Below, in pieces: positions 26,237 to 39,529 of a DNA stretch of 64,000 bases (positions are counted from its first letter, which is position 1; the number at the start of each line of letters is the position of its first letter). The DNA is from Tamarix chinensis (Eukaryota; Streptophyta; Magnoliopsida; Caryophyllales; Tamaricaceae), in NCBI GenBank assembly GCA_030549775.1, contig CM060172.1, positions 55,169,942 to 55,233,941 of the forward strand, written 5' to 3'. Made by a program: the position numbers and the translations under genes. A model generated the notes under the pieces. That model was not told the DNA's origin. It worked only from the letters and a program-made list of their open reading frames with translations, and ran no database searches.

Positions 26237-26339
26237 TTAATAAATATAATAATAATATTTGAATAATAGGCTAAAAATTGAAATAAAATAAAATAAGCTT
26301 AATTAAATAGGGAAAAAAGGGTTAAGAGGGTTTAGGGTT

Positions 26340-27600
26340 CCACCTTAGGCTGGTGTTGATAGGCGGCACCGGCAGTGGTGCACAATGGTGGCAGTGGTGG
26401 CTAGAAAAAGAGAAAGAAAGGGAAAAATTTGAAGGATGGGAATAAGAGAGGAAGAAGGAGGGTGTAAATAAGGGTGATTATGGTTGCCTAGAAGGAGAAG
26501 AACAAAATAAGGGTGGTGGCGCAGCCAATGGTAGCGGCGCACGGTGGCGGTGGTGGTGGTTGAATGGGGAAGAAGAAGAATAAAAAGAGAGGAGGAGAGG
26601 GAGGAGAGGAAAATAAAGGTAATGGAAGATAGAGGATGGTCTGCAAAACATATTGGGAGGTGAATGAGGCAGTGGCAGCGGCGGTAGTAGTAGCGAACAA
26701 CAGCGTGAAGGGTGGTAGAGGTGGAAGAAATAGCTAATTGGGAAGCAGAATTTGCACGGCCGGAGTGGCTCGTACAGGAAAAATTGAGGAAGGAGGAAGG
26801 TTTAGGTAGATAGAGGACAATGCAAGGAAGGCTTAGGTGGCTGGAATGGGTGGCGTGGTTGGCAGACGGCGGCAGGGCTGGCGTCTAAAATGATGGCGGC
26901 GCACAAGTGGGGTTTTCTGGGTAGGCCATTAAAAAATCAATACAGGGTAGATCATGGGGGTATTTATAGATTTATGGAGGAGGATAATGTCGGTGGGACA
27001 AAGAGGAAGTAGTGTAGGTAAGGTTGGGGTCACCGGCGATGATGGTTGGCCGGTGGAATTTCAAATCGTGGCAAGGTAGTGGCCGACTAGGAGGGAAAAA
27101 ATGTGCGTGAGAATAAGGGAGAAGTGGTTGGGTGATGGGGTCAACGGATCAGTAGGGAAAAATAGGAGGGAAATGGCCGGTCAAATGGCAAGATCAGCGG
27201 CGAATTTCTCGGGCGGTTGTAGGTCGATGGAGTTGCAGGTGCGAACGGCGAGAAGAAGAGGAAGAAGAAAGAATGAAGAAGGGGGGAGGCTACATGGGTC
27301 GGTCGGCTGGGAATAAAGAAAAGAAAGGAAAGGAAGAAAACCGGTCGAGCGACAGTAATAAAGCTTTTAAACAAAACGCGGCATTTCGAGGAAAGAAGGG
27401 AGAAAGAGTGGCATTTCGCTCTTGGGCTGCACTAAAGGAAGAATGAAGAAGGAAGGAACGGGGACTGGCCGCAGGATAGGCCCAAATGGAAGGAGAAGAA
27501 GAAAAGAAAAAGAAAAATGAAGAAAAGAAAGAAAAGAAAGAAAAAGGAAAGAAAAGGAAGAAAGAAAAAGAAAAAGGAAAAGCGGGAAAAGAAAAATAAG
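26340..27600 (-). other. GC-rich block of LTR B
   Basis: G+C-rich, purine-biased sequence with CpG-containing stretches (GGCGGCACCGGC, GCGGCGCACGG, AAAACGCGGCATTTCG) ends in a long GAAAAGAAA tract at 27480-27600. Several open frames here are low-complexity and overlap on both strands; I do not call genes. The block lies in the sense-upstream third of the LTR, where U3 promoter signals would be. Confidence 0.45.
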
Positions 27601-28476
27601 TAGGTTGGGATCAATTAAATTAATTTGAATATTTTGGGTATTAAAAATAAAAATATTTTAATAAAATAATATTGAATTTCTTTTTTAGGCTAATTTAGGA
27701 TTTTTGAAAGATTTTTCATAAATTATATCTTAATTAGCAAATCACTCTAATTTTCTCAAATTAAATTATTTATAACATTCCTATTAATTTGGCCCTATTT
27801 ATTCCCTATTATTTAAATATAATAATTTATTTAGTTAATTTTCAAAATAAAATCCTTAATTAGCTAAAATACCCAAATTTCTTCCTAATTAAAATATTTA
27901 TACATTTATTCTTGATTTGCCCTAATCAATTTCCTTTTATTTTAATAAGAATAATTTATTTAATTAATTCTCCTAATGAAACCTTATTTAACTATAATTC
28001 TTAAAATTAGAATTTTCGGGGCATTTCACAAATAACTAACTAGCATTACTATATATTTATATCCTATATAATACATGGCTCGACAAGACTATTACAAATA
28101 AAGTAAGCTAAGATTACATGAAAATAATTTACAAAAATCTTAATCAAGGCAATGATGTTGACTTTGAAAGGTTGAATAAGCCTTCTTAACTTTGACTTTC
28201 ATGAATAATATAGCTTCCTTTGAAATAGTATGTAACATGTGGAAATCTTAACTATCTTGAATTATATTATGATTTGATCATTTTTCCTCCAAATATGTTA
28301 CATGCATTTAAAAATGACTTAAGGCAATATCATTAAAGTTATTTAAAGAATTATCATCAAAGAAAAGCAATGTAGTTGACTCTAAAAATTAGTATGCCAA
28401 ATCAATACCTTGATAATCATCTTTTGATGCACCTACATTAGCTAAAGGGTGTGCAACGATATTTTTGGCTTGTGTA

Positions 28477-29042
28477 AGGGGTGTGGTTTTGGTGTGGATC
28501 ACCAGTGATCAAAGGGATGAAGAAAAAGGGGTAGTCTTTGATGATTTTGGCCGAAGGGAACAAGGAGGGATTCAGTGATTTTTGCTGAAGTTAGGGGGAG
28601 TATTTCGATGGTTTTGGCCATTGGTTCGGGAAAGGGAATGGTGATTTTGGCTAGTGCAAATGAAGTAGGATCGGAAAGGGTAACCGGTGCTTGGGTATTA
28701 TGGTTTTATTGGTAATGAATAGAAGGAGGAAGGGAAGGAAAAAAGAGGTTTCACTTGTTGCTATTCTTCAAAAAAAATGGAAGGAGGGAAATAGGTGGTT
28801 GGAGGAATTAAATGTGAAAATCTGGAAGCATATATACACATACATGCATGCAGACAATGATGGAGATGTAGAATGAGGTATGATTGGCAAGAGAAATATT
28901 TTCAACATACATATTATACAAAAGGTGTGAGGGGATGGTGTAATGATGAGGGTATATCTTACAAAAGGTGGGAAGGGATGGTGTGATGATGAGGGTAGGG
29001 GTATGTTGGAAACATGGAAGAGGGTATGATTGGGGGAGTGTT
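28477..29042 (-). repeat. 5' LTR of the gypsy element, inner fragment
   Basis: It matches the 3' LTR at about 14446-14960 (AAGGGGTGTGGTTTTGGTG; GATGATGAGGGT). A local duplication of the GGGATGGTGT(G/A)ATGATGAGGGT segment occurs at 28930-29000. Homology stops near 29042, so the last few hundred bp of the LTR are deleted. Confidence 0.7.
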
Positions 29043-30263
29043 TGTTATTATAATCAAGTGATTTGGTGAAGTTGTATGAGTTTGGATTTGGAAAATAAGG
29101 ATTTTTTTTAAATTAGGTTTAAGTAGTTTAAGCATGTAATTTGAACTGTACTGAATTTGTTATTTCATTTTGAGGTGAGACTATAAACCAAAAAGACATG
29201 GTTGAATTTGAGAAATTCTATGTTTGTTGAGTTGGAAATAATACCTAGTATTTTGGAAAATAAGTTTGAAAATTCTAATTGAGACATTTTTTGATGGAAG
29301 AAAAGAGATAAAGGATAATAGAGAAAGTTAGTTTGATGTTGTGCATTATCTTATTTTGTACATAATTCTATTTATCTATAATAATTTTTTTACACCAAAG
29401 CATTTAGAAATAATAGAAGATCTTAATTAATTTTTATAAATATGGAAACATTTAAAGGGCTAAAGTAAATTTATGGAATTTTAAATGGAAATGAGCTTCT
29501 AGTAAAAAATTAAAAATGATTATAAAATGTGTAAAATAAAGTCAATAATTTCATGTCTTAATTAACAAGTTTAACAATCATGAAACAAATATGATAATTA
29601 TTAGTTGAAGGTGCAAGGTCAACCTTATTTTGGTCTTGATATCCATAGGCCTTTGATCTTGATTCTTGAGCTACCCTTGAGATAGAGTAATAAAGGAATT
29701 TATATATAGTGGCCTTAGGGAGTAAATCTGTCAACTTTGTTGGTTTCCATGTCTAATTATTATGTGAATGATGTGTCATAAAGCATAATATTATTTTAAA
29801 TGCGCTATGAAAATATTTATGCTATTTTGATCTATTTATATATTTTTATGTCGATTATTTATGAGAAATCATAATCTTATAGATGTGGTTCTCGTAGAGA
29901 TTACTTATATTGTTTTGATTATGTAGTGTATTTGATAAAGCTACCATGCTATCTGAGAGTTCTGACCTTCTACGATTCAAGCTTTATTATTTTATTTTTA
30001 TGCCAAATATACAGAGAAAACAAAGATGGTTAACATAGTTTAAAAACAAATATGTAGCAAGAGATTAGTGCAACCTAGGAATACACCTAAAAATAACATA
30101 AATAGAGAACAAGGTTGTTTGAAGGTATGTAGGGATATTTAGTCACATGAATCAGTCTAAAAATGTAAGTTAGTTAATCGTATTGGAAATTAACATTTCA
30201 TGATACTCGAATTACAATTTTGTATTCCCTTCAGCTTTATATACCAATTGTAATATGTCTTAT
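29043..30263. other. AT-rich sequence without recognisable gene
   Basis: No open frame above background and no LTR ends. Near 30225-30243 the minus strand reads TTGGTATATAAAGCTGAAG, possibly a decayed primer binding site for LTR F. Confidence 0.4.
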
Positions 30264-33200
30264 TGCAACACCTCAAAAATTTACCATTGATTTTCTTAAG
30301 ACTTTAATTTTTAGAAACAAAAACATAAAAGTAAGATAGTGTTCGCACCTAACATAAGATAAGTGTCAACCACTTGTCTTATACTAGATATATGGTTAAA
30401 ATCAAAATTTATTAAAAACTTAACATCGTTTAAATAGAAACATCAATATGATGTTGATAAAAGTAAATGATTTCACATAATCATTGTATCACTAGCCAAG
30501 TCACTGAAAAACCTATGATGTAGACTTGTATTTAAAAATCCTAACAAGGCAACATAAAAATAAAAGCTTGTTACATCACCAATAAAAATACAATACAATC
30601 CTTTAGATGTTCAAGTATCTATGGACAAATATAGAAGTCCTTGAGGTAAAAATACTCTAAATATCCAAAATCTTATATCAACCAAATATATACTCATTTC
30701 TGAGCAACAAAGAGTACCTACACCATATCTTCTAAAAGGAATAATATCAATATGATGATGTGATGAGTAAAAACCACTCAATACATAACAATAACATACT
30801 CACAAAGAATCATGTTACAGGGTGTCACAGGTAAATCATGGGTAATATATAAATTCATGATTGATCGGAGAACATGACATGATAGAAACATGAAATCACA
30901 AAAGAGCATGTGATACCAGATGAACATGGAATTCCCTTAACAACATAATATGATAATTGATCATGAGTCCACAAAAGAACATGGATAAACATGATATCAT
31001 AGAAGAAAAGAGTAGCATACAATCACATGATAATGGAAAAATCATGCAATCATATAATAACATAAAAAATATGCTATCACAAGATAACAACATAAATTTA
31101 GATAATGACATGCAATCTATATTATTGTCTTGACATGATAATTAAAAACATGGAATCACTACTAACTCATGAAATCACACTAACACACTCACAAGCAAGG
31201 CCAAACACTTGTTATATCCATTATCCAATGTTATCAAATAATCCTATTTACCTATTTATCTAAGAGGGAAAATCTAAATCTAAGGTTATAAGGGCACATG
31301 GAAACTATCCCAAGCACAATGTTACAAAGGAAACTTCATAAATATAAGGACATCCCTAGTCCTTAAGTACATATACCCTCCATAGGACTCCTAGGTTACC
31401 TATATAGTAAATAAGGGATTAACTAGAATAAAAGGTGCTAGCCAAACTATATAATGCACACTCGGTAGCTAAATCAAGGATAAACTAACTTAAATCCCAA
31501 ACTCAGTCTTCCACTTAAATTATTAATGGATTTTAGATATATTACTATTTCCACAATCTCATTATTTAAACCAATACTATAGTGATGTACAATAATCACT
31601 ACTCAATTATTCCATAAAAGGGTTCTCAAGTCACTTAACAAAACTTACATACACTCCTAAGGAGAATAAAAATTCTTAAGCAATCCAACAAACATAGGGA
31701 AAAATATGCTCAAGATTCCAAAACATATTTACAATCATATATCACTTGAAACATATGAAGAATATAATTCCATGTGAACTTGAAAATGTCTACACTAAAT
31801 AATATTCATGTTCACACACATATTCTTCCATAATCAACATGCTTGCATTCAAAAGTAGCATACATTCTTATATCATTTAAAAGCATATTATAACCATGCT
31901 AAAATATAATTCTATATCTTCTAAGTGTTTAAGTGAGCTTATCTATTTTTTTAAGCTCAAGAAAATAAGGAATAAAATAATCACATCGTATCTTAATAAT
32001 CAATCATCTACTATTTTTTATCATCTCCTTGATCACTAACATAAATAAGCTACTAAGTGATGCATAAAATTCTAAACAAATTGGGCATTGCCAAGAGTTG
32101 ATGATGGAACTTGAGTTTAGCTCCAATAAAAGAGAAAATATAAGAGAGGATGAGATGGGAAAAAGGATTTGATATTCAATTAACCCTTAAAATCAAATAC
32201 TTACAATCACCGCTTAAGGTAACAACTCTTAAGATAAAAATTATAAGATTTTTGGACGACACAACAAACCAAGCACTAGGTTGGTTGAAGGATGGCACTC
32301 GACCTTGGGTCTATAGAATACTCAAAGGAAGTCTCTTTCATTCACCTGTACACCTATATAAGAGTGTAATAAGTTGAGAAAATTACAACCAACCCTTAGG
32401 TAACCATCAAGGTTCAACTTAACCAAACTCTACTCTAATGCATGCTAACTATGGTAAGACACAAAAAATCAGTATGGGAACTGGTGTTTTGAGCCTCCCA
32501 TCATCCCTTTCCCATGAAATAGCTATTACATTAGTTTTACATGCTAATAATTAGGACTTAGGAAACATAAATTACAAGAAAAAGAAAAAACAGTACGTTA
32601 TTCATGCTTATGATTAACTAAATGGAAAAATAAACATTCCCCATGACCCCCTTTGGCCGGATGCTATGCTTGATTTTTATAACATTAACTCGTATTTGAA
32701 AACACCAAACTTAACTCCAAAAATCTAATGTAAAAAGGGATGTAGTTGCATGCTTGTGAATTTTGAAAATGTGTGCTTTCATGGATTGTTTTGCTGGATG
32801 GTTAGCCAATACTTGCATTGCTTTTCAAGCCATATTTTTTAGTCATATTTAAGCCATAATGAATCTAAGAAAAGGTGGTGAGTTGATGTCTTTTAATTTT
32901 TGTTGCACGTCTTACATGACTCCTAATAATCTAAGTCATATTTTAGTCCAAGTAAGGAGAGATTTTGATTCTCCTAACTTAGAAAAAATTATGAACAGAT
33001 TATTGTTATCACATGAGAGGGATGCTCCTACATCACTAATCTTGTTGGAGATTGTCTAAGGCAAAGGGAGGAGAAACACTTGCCTCTAGCTGGTGGTGGT
33101 GTCACTGGTTGTTGCACATTGTTGATGTTGTTATGATTTTCCATAGCTTCTACTCTAACACATCAAAAATAGTAAGCTATAATAGTGATGTGGTAGGAGG

Positions 33201-33997
33201 ATGGAGATGGTGACATGGTTTTGTTTAGTAATTTAAGAGAAAGGAGGTAAGAAGGAAGAGAGAAATATAAGGGAAAGAAAGATGAAGGGGTGAGTAGTTT
33301 GGATTTTTCCTTTTTTTTCCTAAAAAATAAGAATAAAAGCTACTCTAACAACATGAATATCTAAAATGTCATAGAAAAATTTTATTTTTAACTAGTATGA
33401 TTTAACAATAATATTTGCTATGGATAATAATCTTTAAAAAAATATCACTAGCTCAAGAGGGATTTTGTAATTTAAAGTGAACTCATTTTTGTCTAACAAA
33501 ATATAACTCTCAAATAAAGTCCCAATTATATGACGAATTTATAATTAGAAACAAACATAAATTATTAAATTAACATGCATTTTCATCAATGGAAAAGTCT
33601 AAAATACAATTTAGTAGCAACCATGAAATATTTATAAAGTATAAAGTACTTGTAAAATAAAAATAATTAAATTGAACATGTGCCCTATAAGAATAATGTA
33701 ATTTTAAATGAAAATAAAAATAAAAATCATGTGATTTTACCAAAATTATAATCATGAATGAATTTATGTAAAATAAAGTTTTAATGATAAAAGATTAAAA
33801 TAAAATTAAAGAAGTCAAAATGGTTAAAATTTCTATAAAATGGAATTGTTGTTGCAAAGATTATAAAAATCAGAACAACCAAAACAATTATCAAATATTA
33901 GAAAAAATCGTGATTGAAATAAAATAAATAAATATTGAATCTTGTAAATCAAAATTTATAATTTATGCAAATTAGGTTTTTGAAAAGGGATATTACC
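30264..33997 (-). mobile_element. Degenerate giant LTR 'F'
   Basis: It starts TGCAACACCTCAAAAATTTACC and ends AAAAGGGATATTACC, decayed forms of the family ends. Its middle (CCTAGTCCTTAAGTAC near 31350-31370) matches LTR E in reverse complement. No matching target duplication was found (CTTAT against TTTTC). No coding sequence was seen. Confidence 0.45.
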
Positions 33998-34823
33998 TTT
34001 TCTATCTAGACTACATGATTGTTAATTAAAGTTGAGTTGATTTTATATGTAGAAGGGGGAATTGTGTTTAGAATTTGAAGGTGGTTGTTTATGCCTCAAT
34101 CTGGAATTAAAGTTTGTGTTATATCCATCAATTTCATTAGAGGAATATCTCGACATAATTTTAATTGATTTCATAATTATCTTACGTTCTGACTATTGGG
34201 ATTCGTGAAATTCAAAGGAAAATAATTAGTTTAAGTGATTTGGTCATTTCTTCATTTATGCAGGCTTTTGTATCTACTATGTACATATATATTAAATTTT
34301 TTTCCTATTTTGGGTTGGGTATTATCATTTATCATCAATGGTTTTTAGGTTTTAGTCGGTTTGTTCGAATTGACTTTGTGATTATGGTATTGATTGTTAT
34401 GTCCAATAAGATAAAGTCATTGAATGTTTTAAGACTTTCCTAAATGTATATTAAAAAAATCTAGAATTAAGTAAGTTACAGGAATTGAAATGTTTATTTC
34501 ATCCTCCTCCTAAAATAATTAATTTAAATAAAAATTTGAATGTAATAACAACAATAAATATCATAATCTCTAATCATCGAGTTAGAGAAATATAAAAAAG
34601 TAGGACAAAGAATCAAGTTACAAAAAGGATTTTTTTTTTTTACAATGAATTTTTTTTAGTATCAATAGAGAAAAAAAGGCACAAAATTAGTTTAGAATAA
34701 GCACACCGATAAAATGAAGAAATTTAAAAGTAGAACTAATGTAGACAGAACAACCAAATATAAGCAATAAGAAGAATCAAGTGACAAAAAGAACTTAATA
34801 AACACAACTAATAGCATAAACCT
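33998..34823. other. AT-rich spacer
   Basis: No supported gene or element end. It ends at the putative start of the SIRE-like LTR. Confidence 0.4.
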
Positions 34824-35309
34824 TGTTGACTTTATAGGTTAATTGACCTTATTTTGATAATAACAAACTTAATTTAGTGTGTATGGCTAATACAAGATCA
34901 AATGATGATGAACACACTCAAAATAAACATTCAAGTGCAAGGAAAAAAAATAAAAGAGCAATCAAATTTCTCAAATCACTAAAGAATAGATAACATTCAA
35001 CCAATCATTATGTGCTAAGGACATAAAAGAATAATTAAGTTTAGCACTCAATGGATGAAATCTCTCAAGAAAGGTCTAAATAATTTTCATATCAAGACCA
35101 AGTAAAATCATACCAAAAAATACCTAAGGACTATGTGCTTACATGGTATCTTCAAGTCTTAGGTTTTAGGTCTGAGTTGTACATGTGGTTGATCCCTAAG
35201 CCTTGTGAAATTCTCCCAAAAATATATTTTAAAATTATCTTCAAAATCTCTCTTTAAGTTTTAAAGTGGTCTTCACTTGAAATCGAAATAGCTACTAATT
35301 TTCTATAAA

Positions 35310-35715
35310 CACTAGTATACTAGTCATAAATACAAGTTAACTAGTTATCAAGTTCAAAAAGGTATTATCTCTTAAATTCATAAAGAAGTCAACTAGTCCA
35401 TAACAAAATTAGGACACTAGTTGATGGGCCTCAAGTTTCATCTTTTCCCTTGCCATGTTGATAACCCAGAAATAGTATGAGAATCAAGTACTAGTAGACT
35501 AGCCTAAGAAACAGCTGTCTAGATTGCCTTTCAAAAATTCATGTTCACTATTTTGGTAGTTACATGTCCTAATTTTACCTTAATTAGTCCTAAACTAGGT
35601 GATTCACCTTATTGGATAAGTTATTAGCCTATAAAATGGATAGTTTTTGAACCCTAATGGTAGCTTTTTATTCAATAAAATGTAGGCACCAAACAACTGA
35701 TTCTTCAACACTAGT
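35310..35715. repeat. ACTAGT-centred palindrome repeats
   Basis: CACTAGTATACTAGTC, TTAACTAGTTA, CAACTAGTCC, CACTAGTTGA, TACTAGTAGACTAG and CACTAGTTAACTAGTC are scattered over 400 bp in the SIRE-like LTR. Repeated short palindromes are known in LTRs of this group; their role is unknown. Confidence 0.6.
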
Positions 35716-37232
35716 TAACTAGTCTTTCTATTATGTGAAGAAAAATAAAGGTGTCGTTTGGTTTTACTTATTATTAATAACTACTTTTAAATAAAAACTA
35801 CTTTTATAAATCTACTTTTAAAAAATTACTTTTATAAGTAAAATGTATGTTTGTTTTTACTTTTATTATATAAGTAATTAATACTAAAAAACTACTTATT
35901 GTACCTTATTAGTGTTTGGTTTTCATTTTTCTACAAAATTACTTTTTCTTTTCCATCTTTAGTTTTTAACCTCCTATATTTATCTTTTAGTAATAATTAC
36001 TATATAAATTATGTAATATTAAATATTAAAAGACATATGAAACATTAACAAGTATAAAAAAAATATGAAGATATTACAAAGTACTAAAAATTATAAAAAT
36101 AAAAATTATAAACAACCACTAAACAAACTTGATAAAATTCACAAACATCTAAAACTCAAATAGTGACAATGATCAAAGTTTATATTATGTAATAAAAGTA
36201 GTCTTTTCTTTCGATCATCCATCTATTCAAAATCAAAGCATCACTTGTATTATATGTATGTCCAATATATATGCATAAAATTATATACAACAAGCAACAC
36301 TTAAGTTTTCTATCAAAGAACATGAATATTTCAAAGATAATTCAAAAAAATATGATATGCATATGATTGATCGGCTAAAGTCTATCAAAGGTAGACTATT
36401 CTAAAATACCAAAAGTCACAAGTCCAAACAATTACATAAGTTCAACATAAACAACATAATTCATACTTCATAGTTTTACAAATAGAAAATAAAAATATCT
36501 CAAAGAAATTAGTCTTTTACAAAATACCATAACAACCTAACATCCTTGATTAACTCTTAGATGGATCTCTTAAAGATTCCAACCAAACATAATAAATAAT
36601 AATCCCCTTTCCACATCTTCAGGCAATAGTTATACATGCTCGTCTCTCTACCAGTTGAGCCGGCAACTCATCCTACATTACTCAGAGATGTGGTGGATAT
36701 TATGGGAGAGTATCCTCTTTTCGATGGGTTTGCTTACATTGAAAAGCATTTCGAGTTTACTTTTCAAAAGAACATAGTCATTCTTCAATTGTTGTAGGCA
36801 TCGTCGACACCTATACCAGGCAAAAAAGTCGGTTTAGGACATCAAAGAGTTAAGATAGGGCATTCCATCAACCAAGTCAATATAATGAAATACCAGCACC
36901 TGGACGGAACAAGTCTTTATGAGATTGAAGTTGTAATTTCATAGTTTATTCTGAAATAAAAAGTTGACCAGCAAAGGTCCAAAGTTTTAAGTTGACATAA
37001 GGATGCTGACTCATGATACAGAATGCACACGGACAAAACCATCGTAAATCAAATACTTTCAGCAAAATGCATGCCTTCTGTTCTGACTGAGAAAGATATC
37101 CCAAGCATCTATACAATTTTCAGGACACTGCCTGTAACACCCCCGAATTCACTACTGAAAAATTTCGTTTGAATATAAAGGTTTAGCGAAAGCATACGAA
37201 TTAAAACCGTGAACTCGGGAGTATTACCGCCA

Positions 37233-37278
37233 CACTTAGTACCGGACCGGGTTACTCTTACCGTTCTGATACCAAGTG
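37233..37278 (-). other. Terminal stem of LTR C containing a primer-binding-site look-alike
   Basis: CACTTAGTAC (37233-37242) pairs with ATACCAAGTG (37269-37278) through sense-strand G-U wobbles. The minus strand here reads TTGGTATCAGAACGG, which matches the tRNA-iMet primer binding site TGGTATCAGAGC at 11 of 12 positions, yet it lies about 140 bp inside the LTR. Confidence 0.5.
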
Positions 37279-37599
37279 TTAAGGCTAGATCGAAACATGA
37301 TGAATCAAAACCGCCAAAGCATAAGTGCATGGTCAATATGAAATTTTCATGAAAACAAGTGCCAACAGTAGTTAAACATCGTTAGGTTTACAACTTAAGA
37401 GTTTCCCCTTTCAAAATATGAGCAAAATACAACCATGACTAAAAACGAGACAAACGCAAACGAAGATAGCAAGGAGTCCGGTCAGCTCACTCTCGACCCC
37501 AACCAAAGTAGGATCAATACTCAGCCCCACCCGATGCCTCGTAGGTGTCGTAGGCATCGAAGACAAGATCTCCTACCTGCACAAGGTCAGAAGGGCTCT

Positions 37600-37656
37600 C
37601 TGCTCGTGGGAATGAGTAGCACCCATGAAACGGGTGATCAGTACGCTTCGTACTGA
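37600..37656 (-). other. Two conserved hairpins (LTR C)
   Basis: CTGCTCGT-GGGA-ATGAGTAG at 37600-37619 is an imperfect stem. TCAGTAC-GCTTC-GTACTGA at 37638-37656 is a perfect 7-bp stem followed by GTAAGGTAAC. These are the equivalents of 23276-23332 in LTR B. Confidence 0.55.
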
Positions 37657-37840
37657 GTAAGGTAACAAACGAGCTAAGGCCGACACAACGCATAATATAT
37701 TATACACGCACAACACATAAGGGACATGGGAGTACATAAATGGTGCAAGCCAGTAATATTCCACTCAAACCTTCTTATTCATAACCCAGACAGTTTGTCA
37801 TTTCACAGACAGGCTTTATTAGTCCATGCGAGTACGGGAA

Positions 37841-38205
37841 CCCCACTATTATAGCCGGTGGATCAGTCACTTATAGGGCAGAACGCACCTAACCACTATT
37901 ATATGCCGGTGGATCGGTCTCCAGGGCACCCCGGCACCTGGCCACTATTATGCCGGTGGATCGGTCTGGCCCCGACTCTCATGGTGTTCCACTGTAAGTA
38001 TATAGTATCTTTCCCGTGATTTAATTACAACATATTGTTTGGTTTGATGAGCTCGGATCCCCCACTATTATAGCCGGTGGATCGGTCACGTATAGGGCAG
38101 AACGCACCTAACCACTATTATATGCCGGTGGATCGGTCTCCAGGGCACCCCGGCACCTGGCCACTATTATGCCGGTGGATCGGTCTGGGCCCAGCTCAAC
38201 AATCT
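37841..38205 (-). repeat. Duplicated CCAC...GTGG array (LTR C), 219-bp period
   Basis: Two sets of three modules (CCACTATTATAGCCGGTGG, CCACTATTATATGCCGGTGG, CCACTATTATGCCGGTGG) start at 37841 and 38060. The two sets are nearly identical, including the spacers GGGCAGAACGCACCTAA and CACCCCGGCACCTGG. They are much closer to each other than to those of other LTRs, which indicates recent duplication or homogenisation. Confidence 0.85.
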
Positions 38206-38789
38206 TACTCTTTAAGTGCTTAATATCTTATTCATGTCTTATTAAATAAGGTTCCACCCTTGACATGCATATCACTACCCTCTACTCCTTCCCTTCGAGG
38301 AGGCCCGTCCATATCTTGAGACTGTTCTCCCCTTCTCACGCCCGATATCCATCCCCTCTTACTTTTATACATAAGGAAGCGTAGTAAGGGCACACTCTCC
38401 CAAGGATGCGGGCTAACCCTAACACATCGATATCGGTCCCACATGTCCTCACCCCTCTAGGGCTCCTCCTTGGAAAACCCTAATTTGGGCCTATATGGCC
38501 CAACTCTTTCTTATCCATCCTAACTTCACTTTGTGCCTTGTCTCGCATCTCGTTTCTACTAAGAAATTCCCAAGTTACATCTCTTTGTTCCCCAACTCCG
38601 CATGTGACCGCCAAACCCTAGTTGGCCACACCAACCCTAGCACTTTACTTCCTCTCCAAGTAACCTCCCTTCTTTCACCCCAACTATCTCTCTCCTTTAG
38701 AAAACTCATACTCATCCTTTATATAAGTGAATTCTCACTCTCAATCCCATACTCCATACAAATATTAATACCAATATACCACCCATAAC

Positions 38790-39190
38790 ACCACCATGCG
38801 AACCCTAATATCAACATAGGCCATTAATGCCACCATGCAATCATTTATGCCACCATACAAACCCTAATACCATCGTGAAATCATGAATACCACCATGCAA
38901 CCATTAATTCCACCATACAACATTAATACCACCATAAAATCACAAATACCATCATACAAACCCTAACACCACCATGTGAACCCTAATACCACCATACAAC
39001 ATTAATACCACCATAAAATCGCAAATACCATCATACAAACCCTAACACCACCATGTAAACCCTAATACCACCATACAACATTAATACCACCATAAAATCG
39101 CAAATACCATCATACAAACCCTAACACCACCATGTGAACCCTAATACCACCATATGACATTAATACCACCATATGACATTAATACGATCA
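38790..39190 (-). repeat. Minisatellite with three exact 79-bp units (LTR C)
   Basis: ACCACCATACAA/ACCCTAATACC-type short units fill the stretch. Within it, 79-bp higher-order units start at 38910, 38989 and 39068 and differ at only a few positions. It occupies the same place as the 22-bp minisatellites of LTRs A and B. Confidence 0.85.
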
Positions 39191-39467
39191 TACAACTTCA
39201 AGACTCCCATGATGGTTACCAACTCGTATTACCATTTATCCTAACATGCATGTCCTAGAAGGCCGTAACATAATACATCATAAACATTATACATATAAAT
39301 GTCATGCTCATGTCATGGAAGCACATGCAACATACCTCCATCTCTAAGCTGCGCTACACATAAGACAAGTTATCCACAAATCATATAATACATGGCATAG
39401 CATGGCATACACAACATTCAACACATCCATGTCACACATAGCACAAGGCCGTTAGCTTCGTTCTTAC

Positions 39468-39529
39468 CGAAGGCGACGCCGGGCTTGGAGCACGCTCTTC
39501 TAGCTCCTTAGGGCTCGGATCGGGGTCAC
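39468..39529 (-). other. Conserved 62-nt exon-like block (copy C)
   Basis: On the minus strand a pyrimidine-rich CCCCTTTTAATAG precedes 62 nt starting GTGACCCCGA and containing AGAGCGTGCTCCAAGCCCG, then GTAAG. Copies A and B have the same length and borders. A stop codon breaks the frame that is open in A and B, arguing for a noncoding role. Confidence 0.5.

Noticed and set aside
36640..36800. Plus-strand frame starting MLVSLPVEPATHPT and a tRNA-like GTCTCTCTACCAGTTGAGC
   Set aside because: The frame is the antisense of the last HPt exon. The tRNA-like stretch lacks a matching acceptor stem and B box.
37841..38205. CRISPR-like array of repeats and spacers
   Set aside because: Repeats are imperfect, few and part of a retrotransposon LTR in plant DNA; the spacers are duplicated too.
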